Below, one piece after another: positions 1 through 5,612 of a stretch of 5,691 bases of DNA (positions within the stretch are counted from its first letter, which is position 1; each line of letters opens with the position of its first letter). Under the pieces are notes generated by a model. That model saw only the letters and a list, made by a program, of their open reading frames with translations. It was not told the origin of the DNA and did no database searches. The stretch spans positions 1 through 5,691 of the forward strand of contig DOFS01000163.1 in NCBI GenBank assembly GCA_003523945.1, in the 5' to 3' direction. The stretch is from Nitrospiraceae bacterium. GTDB lineage: Bacteria; Nitrospirota; Nitrospiria; Nitrospirales; UBA8639. The translations under genes and the position numbers were made by a program.

Positions 1-84
1 AGGAAAAAGAATATAGGCGAGGATAATCAATACCCCAAGACCAAGAACACTACCAAGTCCAAACCACAGAAAACGACGGCGCAT
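1..84 (-). CDS. Start of a membrane-anchored protein, cut by the left edge
   Basis: Only the first 28 codons are in the window, starting from an ATG at 84-82 and reading left. The protein begins MRRRFLWFGL and continues with a run of Gly, Leu, Val and Ile residues to about residue 27. This is a short positively charged N-terminus followed by one hydrophobic helix, as in a signal anchor or an uncleaved signal peptide. The start is supported by a GAGGA ribosome-binding site a few bases upstream on the minus strand (about 89-94). The reading frame stays open to the window edge. The rest of the protein, and therefore its function, cannot be seen. No lipobox or obvious cleavage site is present in the visible part. 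It lies about 200 bases downstream of the 165-residue membrane protein, on the same strand. Confidence 0.6.
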   Translation of the reverse strand, partial: MRRRFLWFGLGSVLGLGVLIILAYILFP

Positions 85-218
85 GGATTCCTCTATTGAG
101 TGCCATTTCTGTACATCTCATGAACCATGAATCATGCCTCGCTCTTTGAAAGTTCTATGCTGGTAACAATTGAATGGCACAAAAGGTTCGGCGGGACATA
201 CAAGTAACGAGACTTGAT

Positions 219-231
219 GGTTAGGCTAACC
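219..231. repeat. 13-bp inverted repeat between two minus-strand genes
   Basis: GGTTAG-G-CTAACC is a perfect 6-bp dyad around one central base. It lies in the 200-base gap between the 165-residue membrane protein and the partial gene at the left edge. It is not followed by a T-run on either strand, and its loop is too short for a good terminator hairpin. It could be a protein-binding site or chance. The rest of 85-284 shows nothing I can name. Confidence 0.3.
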
Positions 232-284
232 GTGATTCGGCCTGCCCGCGAGAATCAGATCCTATCAACCCATCTATAAAGCAG

Positions 285-782
285 TCAGGGAGAACTGAAA
301 ACCAGGCGCTTTAAGGCTCTATCTCCTAACCCGCGATCAATTCCTCTATAGAGAGGATAGCCCATAAAAGCCAACCCGATGCATAAGGTCTTGGCCAAGA
401 TGACATTCCCATCCTTAGGTATCCAAATCTCCATGAACGCCTCGCCTGGCGCGCCATTCTCCCAATAGGCACCAAACATCTTTTCGGCTAACAAGACCAG
501 GAAAGTGAATAGGCTATAAATTATTGTCTGACAAAGCGCAGCCGCACCAATTAAAAAATTTGCCTCCAATCGACTGCCTACTCGCGTTTTATCCAACACG
601 ACCACAATCATTCCGACAACCAGCGCACCGACCACGCCCGTTGAAAACGCATAGAACTCAATTTCATAGGTAGCCAGCATCACCTTCTTGAAGATAAGGA
701 AAACTCCCAACCAGACAAAAATATACAGGGTGAGGACCACGACTTCCTTAATTTCATGTTTTACCGTCGAGAATATTCCCAT
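285..782 (-). CDS. Conserved-looking four-helix inner-membrane protein, function unknown
   Basis: I do not recognise a named family. The 165-residue protein starts with a short charged N-terminus (KHEIKE at 8-13), followed by about four hydrophobic segments at residues 13-34, 44-64, 75-99 and 125-145. A charged stretch, LDKTRVGSRLE, sits at 63-73 between helices two and three. An acidic, aromatic loop (about 103-124) separates helices three and four. The C-terminus (146-165) is basic. There is no signal peptide cleavage site, and the two cysteines (84 and 134) lie within helices, so no metal site is apparent. This layout predicts a small integral membrane protein of the cytoplasmic membrane with both ends probably inside. 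The ATG at 782-780 has only a weak purine-rich sequence before it. The gene is on the same strand as the pqi operon and follows it after about 160 bases, so co-transcription is possible but not shown. Membrane location is fairly sure; the role is unknown. Confidence 0.75.
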   Translation of the reverse strand: MGIFSTVKHEIKEVVVLTLYIFVWLGVFLIFKKVMLATYEIEFYAFSTGVVGALVVGMIVVVLDKTRVGSRLEANFLIGAAALCQTIIYSLFTFLVLLAEKMFGAYWENGAPGEAFMEIWIPKDGNVILAKTLCIGLAFMGYPLYRGIDRGLGDRALKRLVFSSP

Positions 783-940
783 CAGATCTTTTTCGTGTGC
801 GCGGGTGTCATGTTAAGTCAATTGCAAAGGCCACAAAACCTTGTGAGCCTGGAGGTTGATTCCCCGTTCATGGTGTTTTTGACAATGCCCCGCTGTGATT
901 CTACTTTTCAAAGAGATGCGTATGAGAGAGAGCGTTTACG

Positions 941-1591
941 TTATTGAACAGATGATGACAGCGATGAACCTGGCTGGATCCTCGACGGAAGGGCCCTGAT
1001 AGCCTCGGCTATCTCGCGACTGAGATCTTCAAGATTCTGGCTCATGGCTTCGACCAACGCCTCATAATTCTGACTTGTTGGATAATGAGTCACATGGGTC
1101 CTCTTTGTGGTGAGTACTGTTTGTTCATCGCCACCCAAAAGGCTCCACCGGGCGACCAGACCCGCCTCCCCTCCCATGGTGCCATCGAACTGCAAGACAT
1201 CCACGGCAATCTGGCAATCCACGGGCGTTGAACTCTTCCACGGATACTGCAGAAGTCGATCCGTCGAAAGAAGGGCTGAAAGATTCTCGGCCAGGACGTG
1301 AGACACATTCTCACTCAACGGTTCAGCCCATTTATGAAATTCTGCCAGCTCGACTTCATGGGCACTGGTTTTGGTCACAATCTGCGGCCGGTCCAAATAT
1401 TTGGGAAGGGTGACCGGCCCTAATCCAAAGGACAGGCTTGATAGTTTCGTGTCCGATAAGCCGGAGACGGAGGCAGGCGATACGGCTCGCAACAAATAGA
1501 AATGGGAAGGTTGGCTCGTCCCACACCCCAGGAAGTTCAGCACGAAAAGACAGGCCACGCTAATACGAAAATTTCTTATAAACCTTTTCAT
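941..1591 (-). CDS. pqiC: PqiC-type outer-membrane lipoprotein (ABC-type transport auxiliary lipoprotein family)
   Basis: The protein should be the outer-membrane lipoprotein partner of the MCE protein PqiB, at the far end of the periplasmic conduit. It starts with a basic N-terminus and hydrophobic helix ending in FLGC, so the lipidated cysteine is Cys23. Residue +2 is Gly rather than Asp, which in the Lol sorting rule favours the outer membrane. After a short linker come FYLL (31-34) and the family hallmark region at 57-92, including GPVTLPKYLDRPQIV and a later AEFHKWAEPL. An amphipathic helix near 174-202 closes the domain, and the last residues are Ser-rich. The 216-residue length is close to E. 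coli PqiC. I chose the ATG at 1591 because GAGGTGA lies just upstream. A GTG at 1606 in the same frame overlaps the pqiB stop by one base and would only add MNEVN. With this start the gap to pqiB is 14 bp. The family is assigned with confidence; the partner role is inferred from gene order. Confidence 0.9.
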   Translation of the reverse strand: MKRFIRNFRISVACLFVLNFLGCGTSQPSHFYLLRAVSPASVSGLSDTKLSSLSFGLGPVTLPKYLDRPQIVTKTSAHEVELAEFHKWAEPLSENVSHVLAENLSALLSTDRLLQYPWKSSTPVDCQIAVDVLQFDGTMGGEAGLVARWSLLGGDEQTVLTTKRTHVTHYPTSQNYEALVEAMSQNLEDLSREIAEAIRALPSRIQPGSSLSSSVQ

Positions 1592-1605
1592 GTTCACCTC
1601 ATTCA

Positions 1606-3261
1606 CTATTTCCCCTTAACTAATGCCTCGGGATGTTGTTCAAGATAATCGGCCAAAACACGAATCGAGCGGGCTGCGGCAGACAGCTCCTTCAAGGCAC
1701 TATTCATATTCACCGCAGCAGGTGAATTTGGATCAGCAACCTGTAGCGCTTTTCGGACGGTTAACAGAGTCTTGTTTAAATTGGTTGCCAAGGTATCAAC
1801 TTGCCGATCAAGACCCTCTGTGAGCTTTTCCACATTGCCCAATGCGGCATTTAGTTTGTGAACAGCCTGTTGGGTTTCAAGTGAATTGACCAGACGATTG
1901 CCACCTTCGACGGTTTCCAGGATACCCTTGGCAATTTTATCAAGAGGCAATCTTCTAATTTCCGCCATGACATCGGTGACCGTTCGTCGCAATTCATCCA
2001 TGGTTGCAGGCACGGCTGGAATCTCTGGGTATTTTTCCGTCATGATGAGGTCCTGTTGAGGAAGATCGGGATGGAAGTCGAGCTGGACGAACAGCTGTCC
2101 GGTCAGAAGGCTGCCGGTTTCCAATTGGGCCCTCAGGCCGCGTCTCACTAATTGCTTCATGACGGCAAATTTGTCCACTACGTGAGATTGTATGACCTGT
2201 GCCGTGGTAATTCGTTCCGGCTGGAGGTCGAGGAGTACGGGAATTTTAATCTCAAGCGTCTTGGGATCAATCTGGGCCGCGATATCGGATACCGATCCGA
2301 TTTTGATTCCTCGAAATTCCACTGGAGCCCCGACATTCAGGCCCCTGACGGATCCCTCGAAATGAACCAGGAACTGACGAGTCAGGACATATTTCTCCTC
2401 TTGGATATTGGAAAAATTTTTAAAAAGTTTAAACGCCATTCCCGGTTGGCTCGGTTGATCCGACCCTCCTGCGGTAGCCGGAGTATCAAACGCGATTCCT
2501 CCTGTTAGGAGAGAGGAGAGCGACTCCATTTTCACATTCAGACCTTCTGCCCCAAGCGATATTTCAAATCCGCTTAACTGCCAGAATCGGCTGGTATCGC
2601 GTACACGCAGATGATGCGGAGCTTGAATGAAAATATCGATAAACACACCCTCGCCTTCCTTGTCCAAGACATAGTCGAGAACACGTCCAACCTGGATATC
2701 GTGATAAAAGACCGGTGCACCGGGGGAACTCGATCCCAGGTTTTCCGCCCGCAATTGGAATTGAGCACCTTTGTCCTCCCGTGTCACTCCCGGTGGTTTC
2801 TCAAGTCCGGTGAATGTTCGAGCCGAAGGCCCTGGTCTGGGATCAATGGCGATGTAGCTTCCGGACACTAATGTCTCAAGCCCCGATATGCCGCCTAATC
2901 CCAGCCGGGGACGGACCACCCAGAATCTGGTATTTTCCGTGAGGTGGGGCTCCGCCTGCTTGCTGAACTCGGCGAGCACAACAACATTAGAGAGGTCATG
3001 ACTAATATCAATCTGTTTGACGGTTCCAATTTCAATTGCCTTATATTTAATTTTGGTTTTGCCGGCTTCCAAGCCCGCCCCATCTTCGAAAGTCAGGGTG
3101 ACTGTGGGCCCCTTTTCAGAAAGGGTTTTGTAGGTCAGCCATCCTCCGATGAGTGCCGCCACCACCGGAATAATCCACACGATGGAAAGCCTGCGTTTTT
3201 TCTGTACCGCGACGTCCGGTAATTCCTCGAAGTCGCTAGAATTGGAATCCTCCTCTTTCAT
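1606..3261 (-). CDS. pqiB: PqiB, three-domain MCE intermembrane transport protein
   Basis: This 551-residue protein matches E. coli PqiB (546 residues) in length and layout. A cytoplasmic N-terminus rich in acidic residues ends in KKRR (21-24), followed by one membrane helix (about 25-44). Three MCE domains follow at roughly 51-145, 166-262 and 295-397. Their recurring motif is seen as AGKTKIKYKAIEIGTVKQI, PGAPVFYHDIQVGRVL and VGAPVEFRGIKIGSVSDI. The C-terminal part (about 420-540) is helical with regular leucines, as expected for the coiled needle of PqiB. It ends in ADYLEQHPEALVKGK, a typical C-terminus of the family. Known PqiB forms a hexameric periplasmic tube that carries lipids or other hydrophobic molecules between membranes. 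Three rather than seven MCE domains separates it from LetB. The ATG overlaps the stop of the upstream pqiA by an ATGA, with GAGGAG five bases before the start, so translation is probably coupled. The transported substrate is not readable from the sequence. Confidence 0.95.
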   Translation of the reverse strand: MKEEDSNSSDFEELPDVAVQKKRRLSIVWIIPVVAALIGGWLTYKTLSEKGPTVTLTFEDGAGLEAGKTKIKYKAIEIGTVKQIDISHDLSNVVVLAEFSKQAEPHLTENTRFWVVRPRLGLGGISGLETLVSGSYIAIDPRPGPSARTFTGLEKPPGVTREDKGAQFQLRAENLGSSSPGAPVFYHDIQVGRVLDYVLDKEGEGVFIDIFIQAPHHLRVRDTSRFWQLSGFEISLGAEGLNVKMESLSSLLTGGIAFDTPATAGGSDQPSQPGMAFKLFKNFSNIQEEKYVLTRQFLVHFEGSVRGLNVGAPVEFRGIKIGSVSDIAAQIDPKTLEIKIPVLLDLQPERITTAQVIQSHVVDKFAVMKQLVRRGLRAQLETGSLLTGQLFVQLDFHPDLPQQDLIMTEKYPEIPAVPATMDELRRTVTDVMAEIRRLPLDKIAKGILETVEGGNRLVNSLETQQAVHKLNAALGNVEKLTEGLDRQVDTLATNLNKTLLTVRKALQVADPNSPAAVNMNSALKELSAAARSIRVLADYLEQHPEALVKGK

Positions 3262-3893
3262 GCTTTCTCCTCTATTCTGTCCCAGATAAGCCGGGGATCG
3301 AAGCTCATGGCGGCAAACATGGTCAGAATAACGACTGCAGCAAATGAGATGGCGCCTGGACCGGGTTCAATCGTGGCCACAGCCTCAAGCTTCACCAACG
3401 CAATTAAAATCGAAATCATAAAAATATCAATCATGGACCACCGGCCGACTACCTCGGTAATCCGGTATAACTTCGTTCGTTCTCTTGGTCGCCATTGAGA
3501 TTTGTATTGTACAGAAAGTAAAAGGAAGGTCAGCGCCAAGAGTTTGAGGACGGGAACGGTAATGCTGGCGAAGAACACCAGCAAGGCAATAGGCAACATT
3601 CCTGCATGAATGAGTTCCTTAACCCCGCTCAGGATGGTATCCGCCTCGCCTTTTCCGAACGAAATCACGGTCATCACGGGAAGCAGGTTGGCGGGTATAT
3701 ATAGAATGTAAGCCGCAATCAGAAGGGCCCACGTCCGCGAAAGACTATCGGGTTTCCTTAGATGTATATGCGCTTCGCAACGAGGACAGATCGCGTCGCC
3801 ATGAGTCGGCCCAGCGGGGATTTGACTCAGTTGATGACAGGCATGACAACTCATGAGCCCAGCCCGGGCCGCAGAGGGGTAAGGGCCCGTCAT
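3258..3893 (-). CDS. pqiA: PqiA half-module, second copy (zinc-ribbon membrane protein)
   Basis: This 211-residue inner-membrane protein corresponds to one of the two repeated modules of E. coli PqiA, and most resembles the C-terminal one. Its N-terminus holds two CxxC pairs, CHAC (16-19) and CPRC (36-39), which should bind a metal as a cytoplasmic zinc ribbon. Four hydrophobic segments follow at about 53-76, 98-128, 152-170 and 180-197. Family motifs visible are YIPANLLPVMT (65-75), GRWSMIDIFMISILIALVKL (150-169) and FDPRLIWDR (198-206). PqiA acts with PqiB, probably feeding or opening the MCE tube at the inner membrane. The start ATG overlaps the stop of the upstream pqiA by an ATGA and is preceded by GGAGG at a 7-base spacing. 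The stop likewise overlaps the pqiB start. The two PqiA proteins probably pair to rebuild the full two-module unit; this is inferred from length and order. Confidence 0.93.
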   Translation of the reverse strand: MTGPYPSAARAGLMSCHACHQLSQIPAGPTHGDAICPRCEAHIHLRKPDSLSRTWALLIAAYILYIPANLLPVMTVISFGKGEADTILSGVKELIHAGMLPIALLVFFASITVPVLKLLALTFLLLSVQYKSQWRPRERTKLYRITEVVGRWSMIDIFMISILIALVKLEAVATIEPGPGAISFAAVVILTMFAAMSFDPRLIWDRIEEKA

Positions 3894-4528
3894 GGAAATT
3901 CCTCCATTTTTTCCCAGACCGCATGTTGATCGAGCGCAGAGTCCGCCGCGGCCAAGGCGATGATCAAAGCAACAAAGGAATAAATGGCCACACCGGGGAC
4001 AAGGATCGCCATATCAGCCAACTTCACAACGGCAACAATCACTCCCAGCAAATACACATCCATCATGGCCCAGGTTTGGAAGTGTTGGACCAACCGAAAG
4101 GCCAAAGCGGCTTTCCACGGTCGCCGGTTGAATTCCAACGGCACAAGGACGTATAGCAAGCCAAGTATTTTGAGGGCTGGGAAGAGAATGCTCGCACAGA
4201 GGACCAACACTCCTAACGTCCACATATCCCGTTCGAAAAACTCCTTGACCCCTGTGGACAGCAGGCTCTCCTGAACACGTCCATGTAACTCAAAGGTCAT
4301 AAACGGAAAGACATTAGCCAGGGTAAAGAGCATCAAGCTTGTCAGGGCCAGGATAATGGTATGTTCGAAACTATCCCGTTTTTTTGCATACAGCGCAGCT
4401 CCACATCTCGAACAATTGGCCCGCTCACCATAGCGTAGCGGGTGAACACGATAGAGGAGATCGCATTCGTGGCAGGCGATTAAGTTATGAAATAAACGTG
4501 ATGGATGAGAAGAGCTCTTGTCAGGCAT
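3890..4528 (-). CDS. pqiA: PqiA half-module, first copy (zinc-ribbon membrane protein)
   Basis: This is the first gene of the operon, a 212-residue inner-membrane protein built like its downstream neighbour. It has CHEC (19-22) and CSRC (39-42) as a cytoplasmic zinc ribbon, then hydrophobic segments at about 57-77, 103-131, 152-172 and 176-196. Motifs shared with the second copy are LANVFPFMT (70-78), WAMMDVYLLGVIVAVVKL (153-170) and a diverged C-terminus, ALDQHAVWEKMEE, where the second copy has FDPRLIWDRIEE. It should correspond to the N-terminal module of long PqiA. The start is uncertain: I use the ATG at 4528, while an in-frame TTG at 4537 adds only three residues (MPA). Neither has a recognisable ribosome-binding site, unlike every downstream gene of the operon. 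Paraquat induction is known for E. coli pqiAB via SoxRS; no such binding site was recognised here. Confidence 0.92.
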   Translation of the reverse strand: MPDKSSSHPSRLFHNLIACHECDLLYRVHPLRYGERANCSRCGAALYAKKRDSFEHTIILALTSLMLFTLANVFPFMTFELHGRVQESLLSTGVKEFFERDMWTLGVLVLCASILFPALKILGLLYVLVPLEFNRRPWKAALAFRLVQHFQTWAMMDVYLLGVIVAVVKLADMAILVPGVAIYSFVALIIALAAADSALDQHAVWEKMEEFP

Positions 4529-4569
4529 TGCGGGCAAGACTGATGTGATTGCGGGTGATTAAGTCCGAA

Positions 4570-4598
4570 ATAATACAAAATAAGAGGGCAAATGTCCG
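4570..4598 (-). promoter_or_regulatory. Candidate promoter of the pqi operon
   Basis: On the minus strand CGGACA (4598-4593) is followed after 17 bases by TATTAT (4575-4570). These match the sigma-70 consensus at four and five of six positions. Transcription would begin near 4563, leaving a leader of about 35 bases before the ATG at 4528. Surrounding sequence is AT-rich. This is a pattern match only. The remainder of the 4529-4806 gap holds the repeat cluster at 4719-4750 and no gene I can support. Confidence 0.35.
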
Positions 4599-4718
4599 GT
4601 TTTTCGAAAAGTATTTTGGGGATACTCCTCAACATGTGAGACTTGGTACTTTACGGCACACACCCGTTACCATATCGGCCATCCACAAGTTCGGTTTTTC
4701 CGTTCTTTTGATTTTTCG

Positions 4719-4750
4719 ACCTGAAGTCAGGTGTTTCCCACCTCACCTGC
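4719..4750. repeat. Cluster of AGGTG/CACCT inverted repeats upstream of the pqi operon
   Basis: ACCTGA-AG-TCAGGT (4719-4732) is a perfect 6-bp dyad with a 2-base centre. It overlaps a second dyad, AGGTG-TTTCC-CACCT (4729-4743), and is followed by CACCTGC (4744-4750). Four copies of the ACCT/AGGT core therefore lie in 32 bases. No T-run follows on the minus strand, so it does not look like a terminator for the gene ending at 4807. It may be an operator or chance; no known regulator site was recognised. Confidence 0.35.
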
Positions 4751-4806
4751 TATGGAACCTTTTTCTCCAACCAACTTTTTGATTCTGATCCAATATTATT
4801 GGAGAT

Positions 4807-5133
4807 CTAGCTTGAGTGTTCATGTCGATGGTGAACATCCGACACATGTCCATGATCATGTTGCCATGGCAGATGCCGATGCCAATGGGCGTCAGACCCT
4901 ACAGTTTCCTCTTCGTGATGGTGTTGATGATGGGGATCCGTATGGCTATGGACATGGTCGTGCTCCATACCTGGATGCACGTGGAGGTGGCTGTGATGTT
5001 CACTCAGTAGCACACCAAGCCCTATGGCCATCGTCGCCCCTGCCAGATATTCCCCCAATCCCCAATGTTCCCCGAGAATCGGCACGGCAGGGCCCAAACC
5101 ATACATCGCACCCAAACCCTTTGGACTATGCAA
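4807..5133 (-). CDS. Histidine-rich C-terminal remnant of an EamA/DMT-type transporter (probably N-terminally truncated)
   Basis: The 108-residue product has two parts. Residues 9-43 (ending in LAGATMAIGLGVLL) look like the last membrane helix or two of an EamA-family permease. Residues 44-108 carry 24 histidines in 65 positions, with motifs such as EHHSHLHVH, DPHHQHHH and DVHHRHEH, and no cysteine. From memory, EamA transporters in metal-related loci end in very similar tails (a helix, TERHEHEH-like repeats, then a DxHHRHRH-like end). Full proteins are about 300 residues, so roughly the first two thirds are missing. The likely start is TTG at 5133, with GAAGGG four bases before it and 17 bases after the regulator stop. 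Without that start the frame is open back to about 5166. Such a tail should bind Zn, Ni, Co or Cu. It could be a dead remnant, or a small metal-buffering protein co-expressed with the regulator. Strand choice rests on the helix-plus-His-tail pattern. Confidence 0.65.
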   Translation of the reverse strand: MHSPKGLGAMYGLGPAVPILGEHWGLGEYLAGATMAIGLGVLLSEHHSHLHVHPGMEHDHVHSHTDPHHQHHHEEETVGSDAHWHRHLPWQHDHGHVSDVHHRHEHSS

Positions 5134-5150
5134 TACGCCCTTCTCTTTTT

Positions 5151-5552
5151 TTATAGGCGTTTTTCTTCAAACAGCGATTCAATAATAGGACAGTCAGGAA
5201 CCAAACCTCCCTCGCATTGGGAGGATATCGCACGGAGTGTCTTTTGTAGTTTTCGGAGGTCGGAGATTTTCTTACTGACATCCTGGAGATGTTGTTCCGT
5301 CACCGTCTTCACTTCCTGACAGGTAGAACGCTCACCATCAACCAGCCTGAAGAGCGTCCGAATCTCGTCAAGCGAAAATCCCAGTTCCCGGCTGCGCCGG
5401 ATAAAGACCAACCGTTTGATTTGCTCTTTGTTATACAGGCGGTGCCCGCCCTCGGTTCTTGGTGGTTTGGATAGCAGACCAATGCGCTCGTAATAGCGGA
5501 TGGTCTCGATGTGACACCCGGTCTTTCGGGACAAACCTCCAATAGTATCCAT
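5151..5552 (-). CDS. MerR-family heavy-metal-responsive transcriptional regulator
   Basis: This 133-residue protein has the full MerR layout. A winged helix-turn-helix runs from about 1 to 70, with the hallmark IETIRYYERIGLL (15-27), GGHRLY (35-40) and RELGFSLDEI (55-64). A long dimerisation helix spans about 80-112, and a short metal-binding loop ends the protein. Cysteines lie at 13, 78, 113 and 121. Cys78, Cys113 and Cys121 line up with the Hg-binding Cys82, Cys117 and Cys126 of MerR, but the last loop (CEGGLVPDC) is one residue shorter, as in CueR. A Cys at the position of 78 marks regulators of divalent metals (Hg, Zn, Cd, Pb), whereas copper-sensing CueR has Ser there. I chose the ATG at 5552 because AAAGGAG lies eight bases upstream. 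An in-frame ATG at 5582 would place codons next to the operator and has no ribosome-binding site. The operator upstream implies it controls its own gene and a rightward neighbour. Confidence 0.93.
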   Translation of the reverse strand: MDTIGGLSRKTGCHIETIRYYERIGLLSKPPRTEGGHRLYNKEQIKRLVFIRRSRELGFSLDEIRTLFRLVDGERSTCQEVKTVTEQHLQDVSKKISDLRKLQKTLRAISSQCEGGLVPDCPIIESLFEEKRL

Positions 5553-5560
5553 CTCCTTCG

Positions 5561-5567
5561 CTCCTTT
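5561..5567 (-). promoter_or_regulatory. Ribosome-binding site that fixes the MerR regulator start
   Basis: AAAGGAG on the minus strand ends eight bases before the ATG at 5552. A second purine-rich GAAGGAG touches that ATG directly. The alternative upstream ATG at 5582 has only operator sequence before it, so the shorter 133-residue protein is preferred. Confidence 0.75.
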
Positions 5568-5576
5568 AGCCACCCC

Positions 5577-5607
5577 TTGCATCTGTAGTTACTACAGGTT
5601 GTACCAT
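5577..5607 (+). promoter_or_regulatory. MerR-type promoter pointing right, out of the window
   Basis: TTGCAT (5577-5582) is followed by exactly 19 bases and then TACCAT (5602-5607). Each hexamer matches the sigma-70 consensus at four or more positions. The dyad CTGTAGT-T-ACTACAG (5583-5597) begins directly after the -35 hexamer. The overlong 19-base spacer with a dyad placed this way is the signature of promoters that MerR proteins untwist when they bind metal. Transcription would start near 5614 and run to the right. No gene is complete there; the only late ATG is at 5673 (MGKSRV, then the window ends) and its ribosome-binding site is poor. Confidence 0.7.
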
Positions 5608-5612
5608 GACAA
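5582..5612 (-). promoter_or_regulatory. Candidate promoter of the MerR regulator gene, overlapping its operator
   Basis: On the minus strand TTGTCA (5612-5607) is followed after 19 bases by TACAGA (5587-5582), a weak -10 match at three of six positions. It lies across the same dyad as the rightward promoter, so bound regulator should affect both, as in the overlapping divergent promoters of mer operons. The dyad is not next to this -35, so activation by untwisting is not expected here; repression is more likely. Confidence 0.35.
5583..5597. promoter_or_regulatory. MerR-family operator, perfect 15-bp dyad
   Basis: CTGTAGT-T-ACTACAG has two perfect 7-bp arms around one base, 30 bases upstream of the regulator ATG. 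From memory, the same core (CTGTAGTTACTACAG) recurs in operators of MerR regulators of heavy-metal type. Its perfect symmetry, position beside the regulator gene and spacing within the promoter all agree. Confidence 0.8.

Noticed and set aside
756..947. Plus-strand ORF of 63 codons in the gap between pqiC and the 165-residue gene
   Set aside because: Overlaps the start of the minus-strand gene, has no ribosome-binding site and no recognisable sequence. I see only a weak CACAA-AACC-TTGTG repeat (832-845) in this gap.
2152..2508. Plus-strand ORF of 118 codons inside pqiB
   Set aside because: Lies wholly antisense to a well-supported MCE protein; no recognisable motif or start site.
4789..4803. 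TCCAATA-T-TATTGGA dyad just past the His-rich gene as a terminator
   Set aside because: The stem is AT-rich, the loop is one base, and no T-run follows on the minus strand.
4816..5010. Plus-strand ORF very rich in methionine
   Set aside because: It is the antisense of the His-rich tail: CAT histidine codons read as ATG on the other strand. No start signal or hydrophobic pattern of its own.
4731..5156. Plus-strand ORF of 141 codons across the His-rich region
   Set aside because: It overlaps the minus-strand gene completely, shows no domain or membrane pattern, and its His/Asp content is a reflection of the repetitive codons opposite.
5553..5582. Ten-residue N-terminal extension of the MerR regulator
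   Set aside because: The ATG at 5582 abuts the operator dyad and has no ribosome-binding site, whereas the ATG at 5552 has AAAGGAG eight bases upstream and gives the usual MerR N-terminus.
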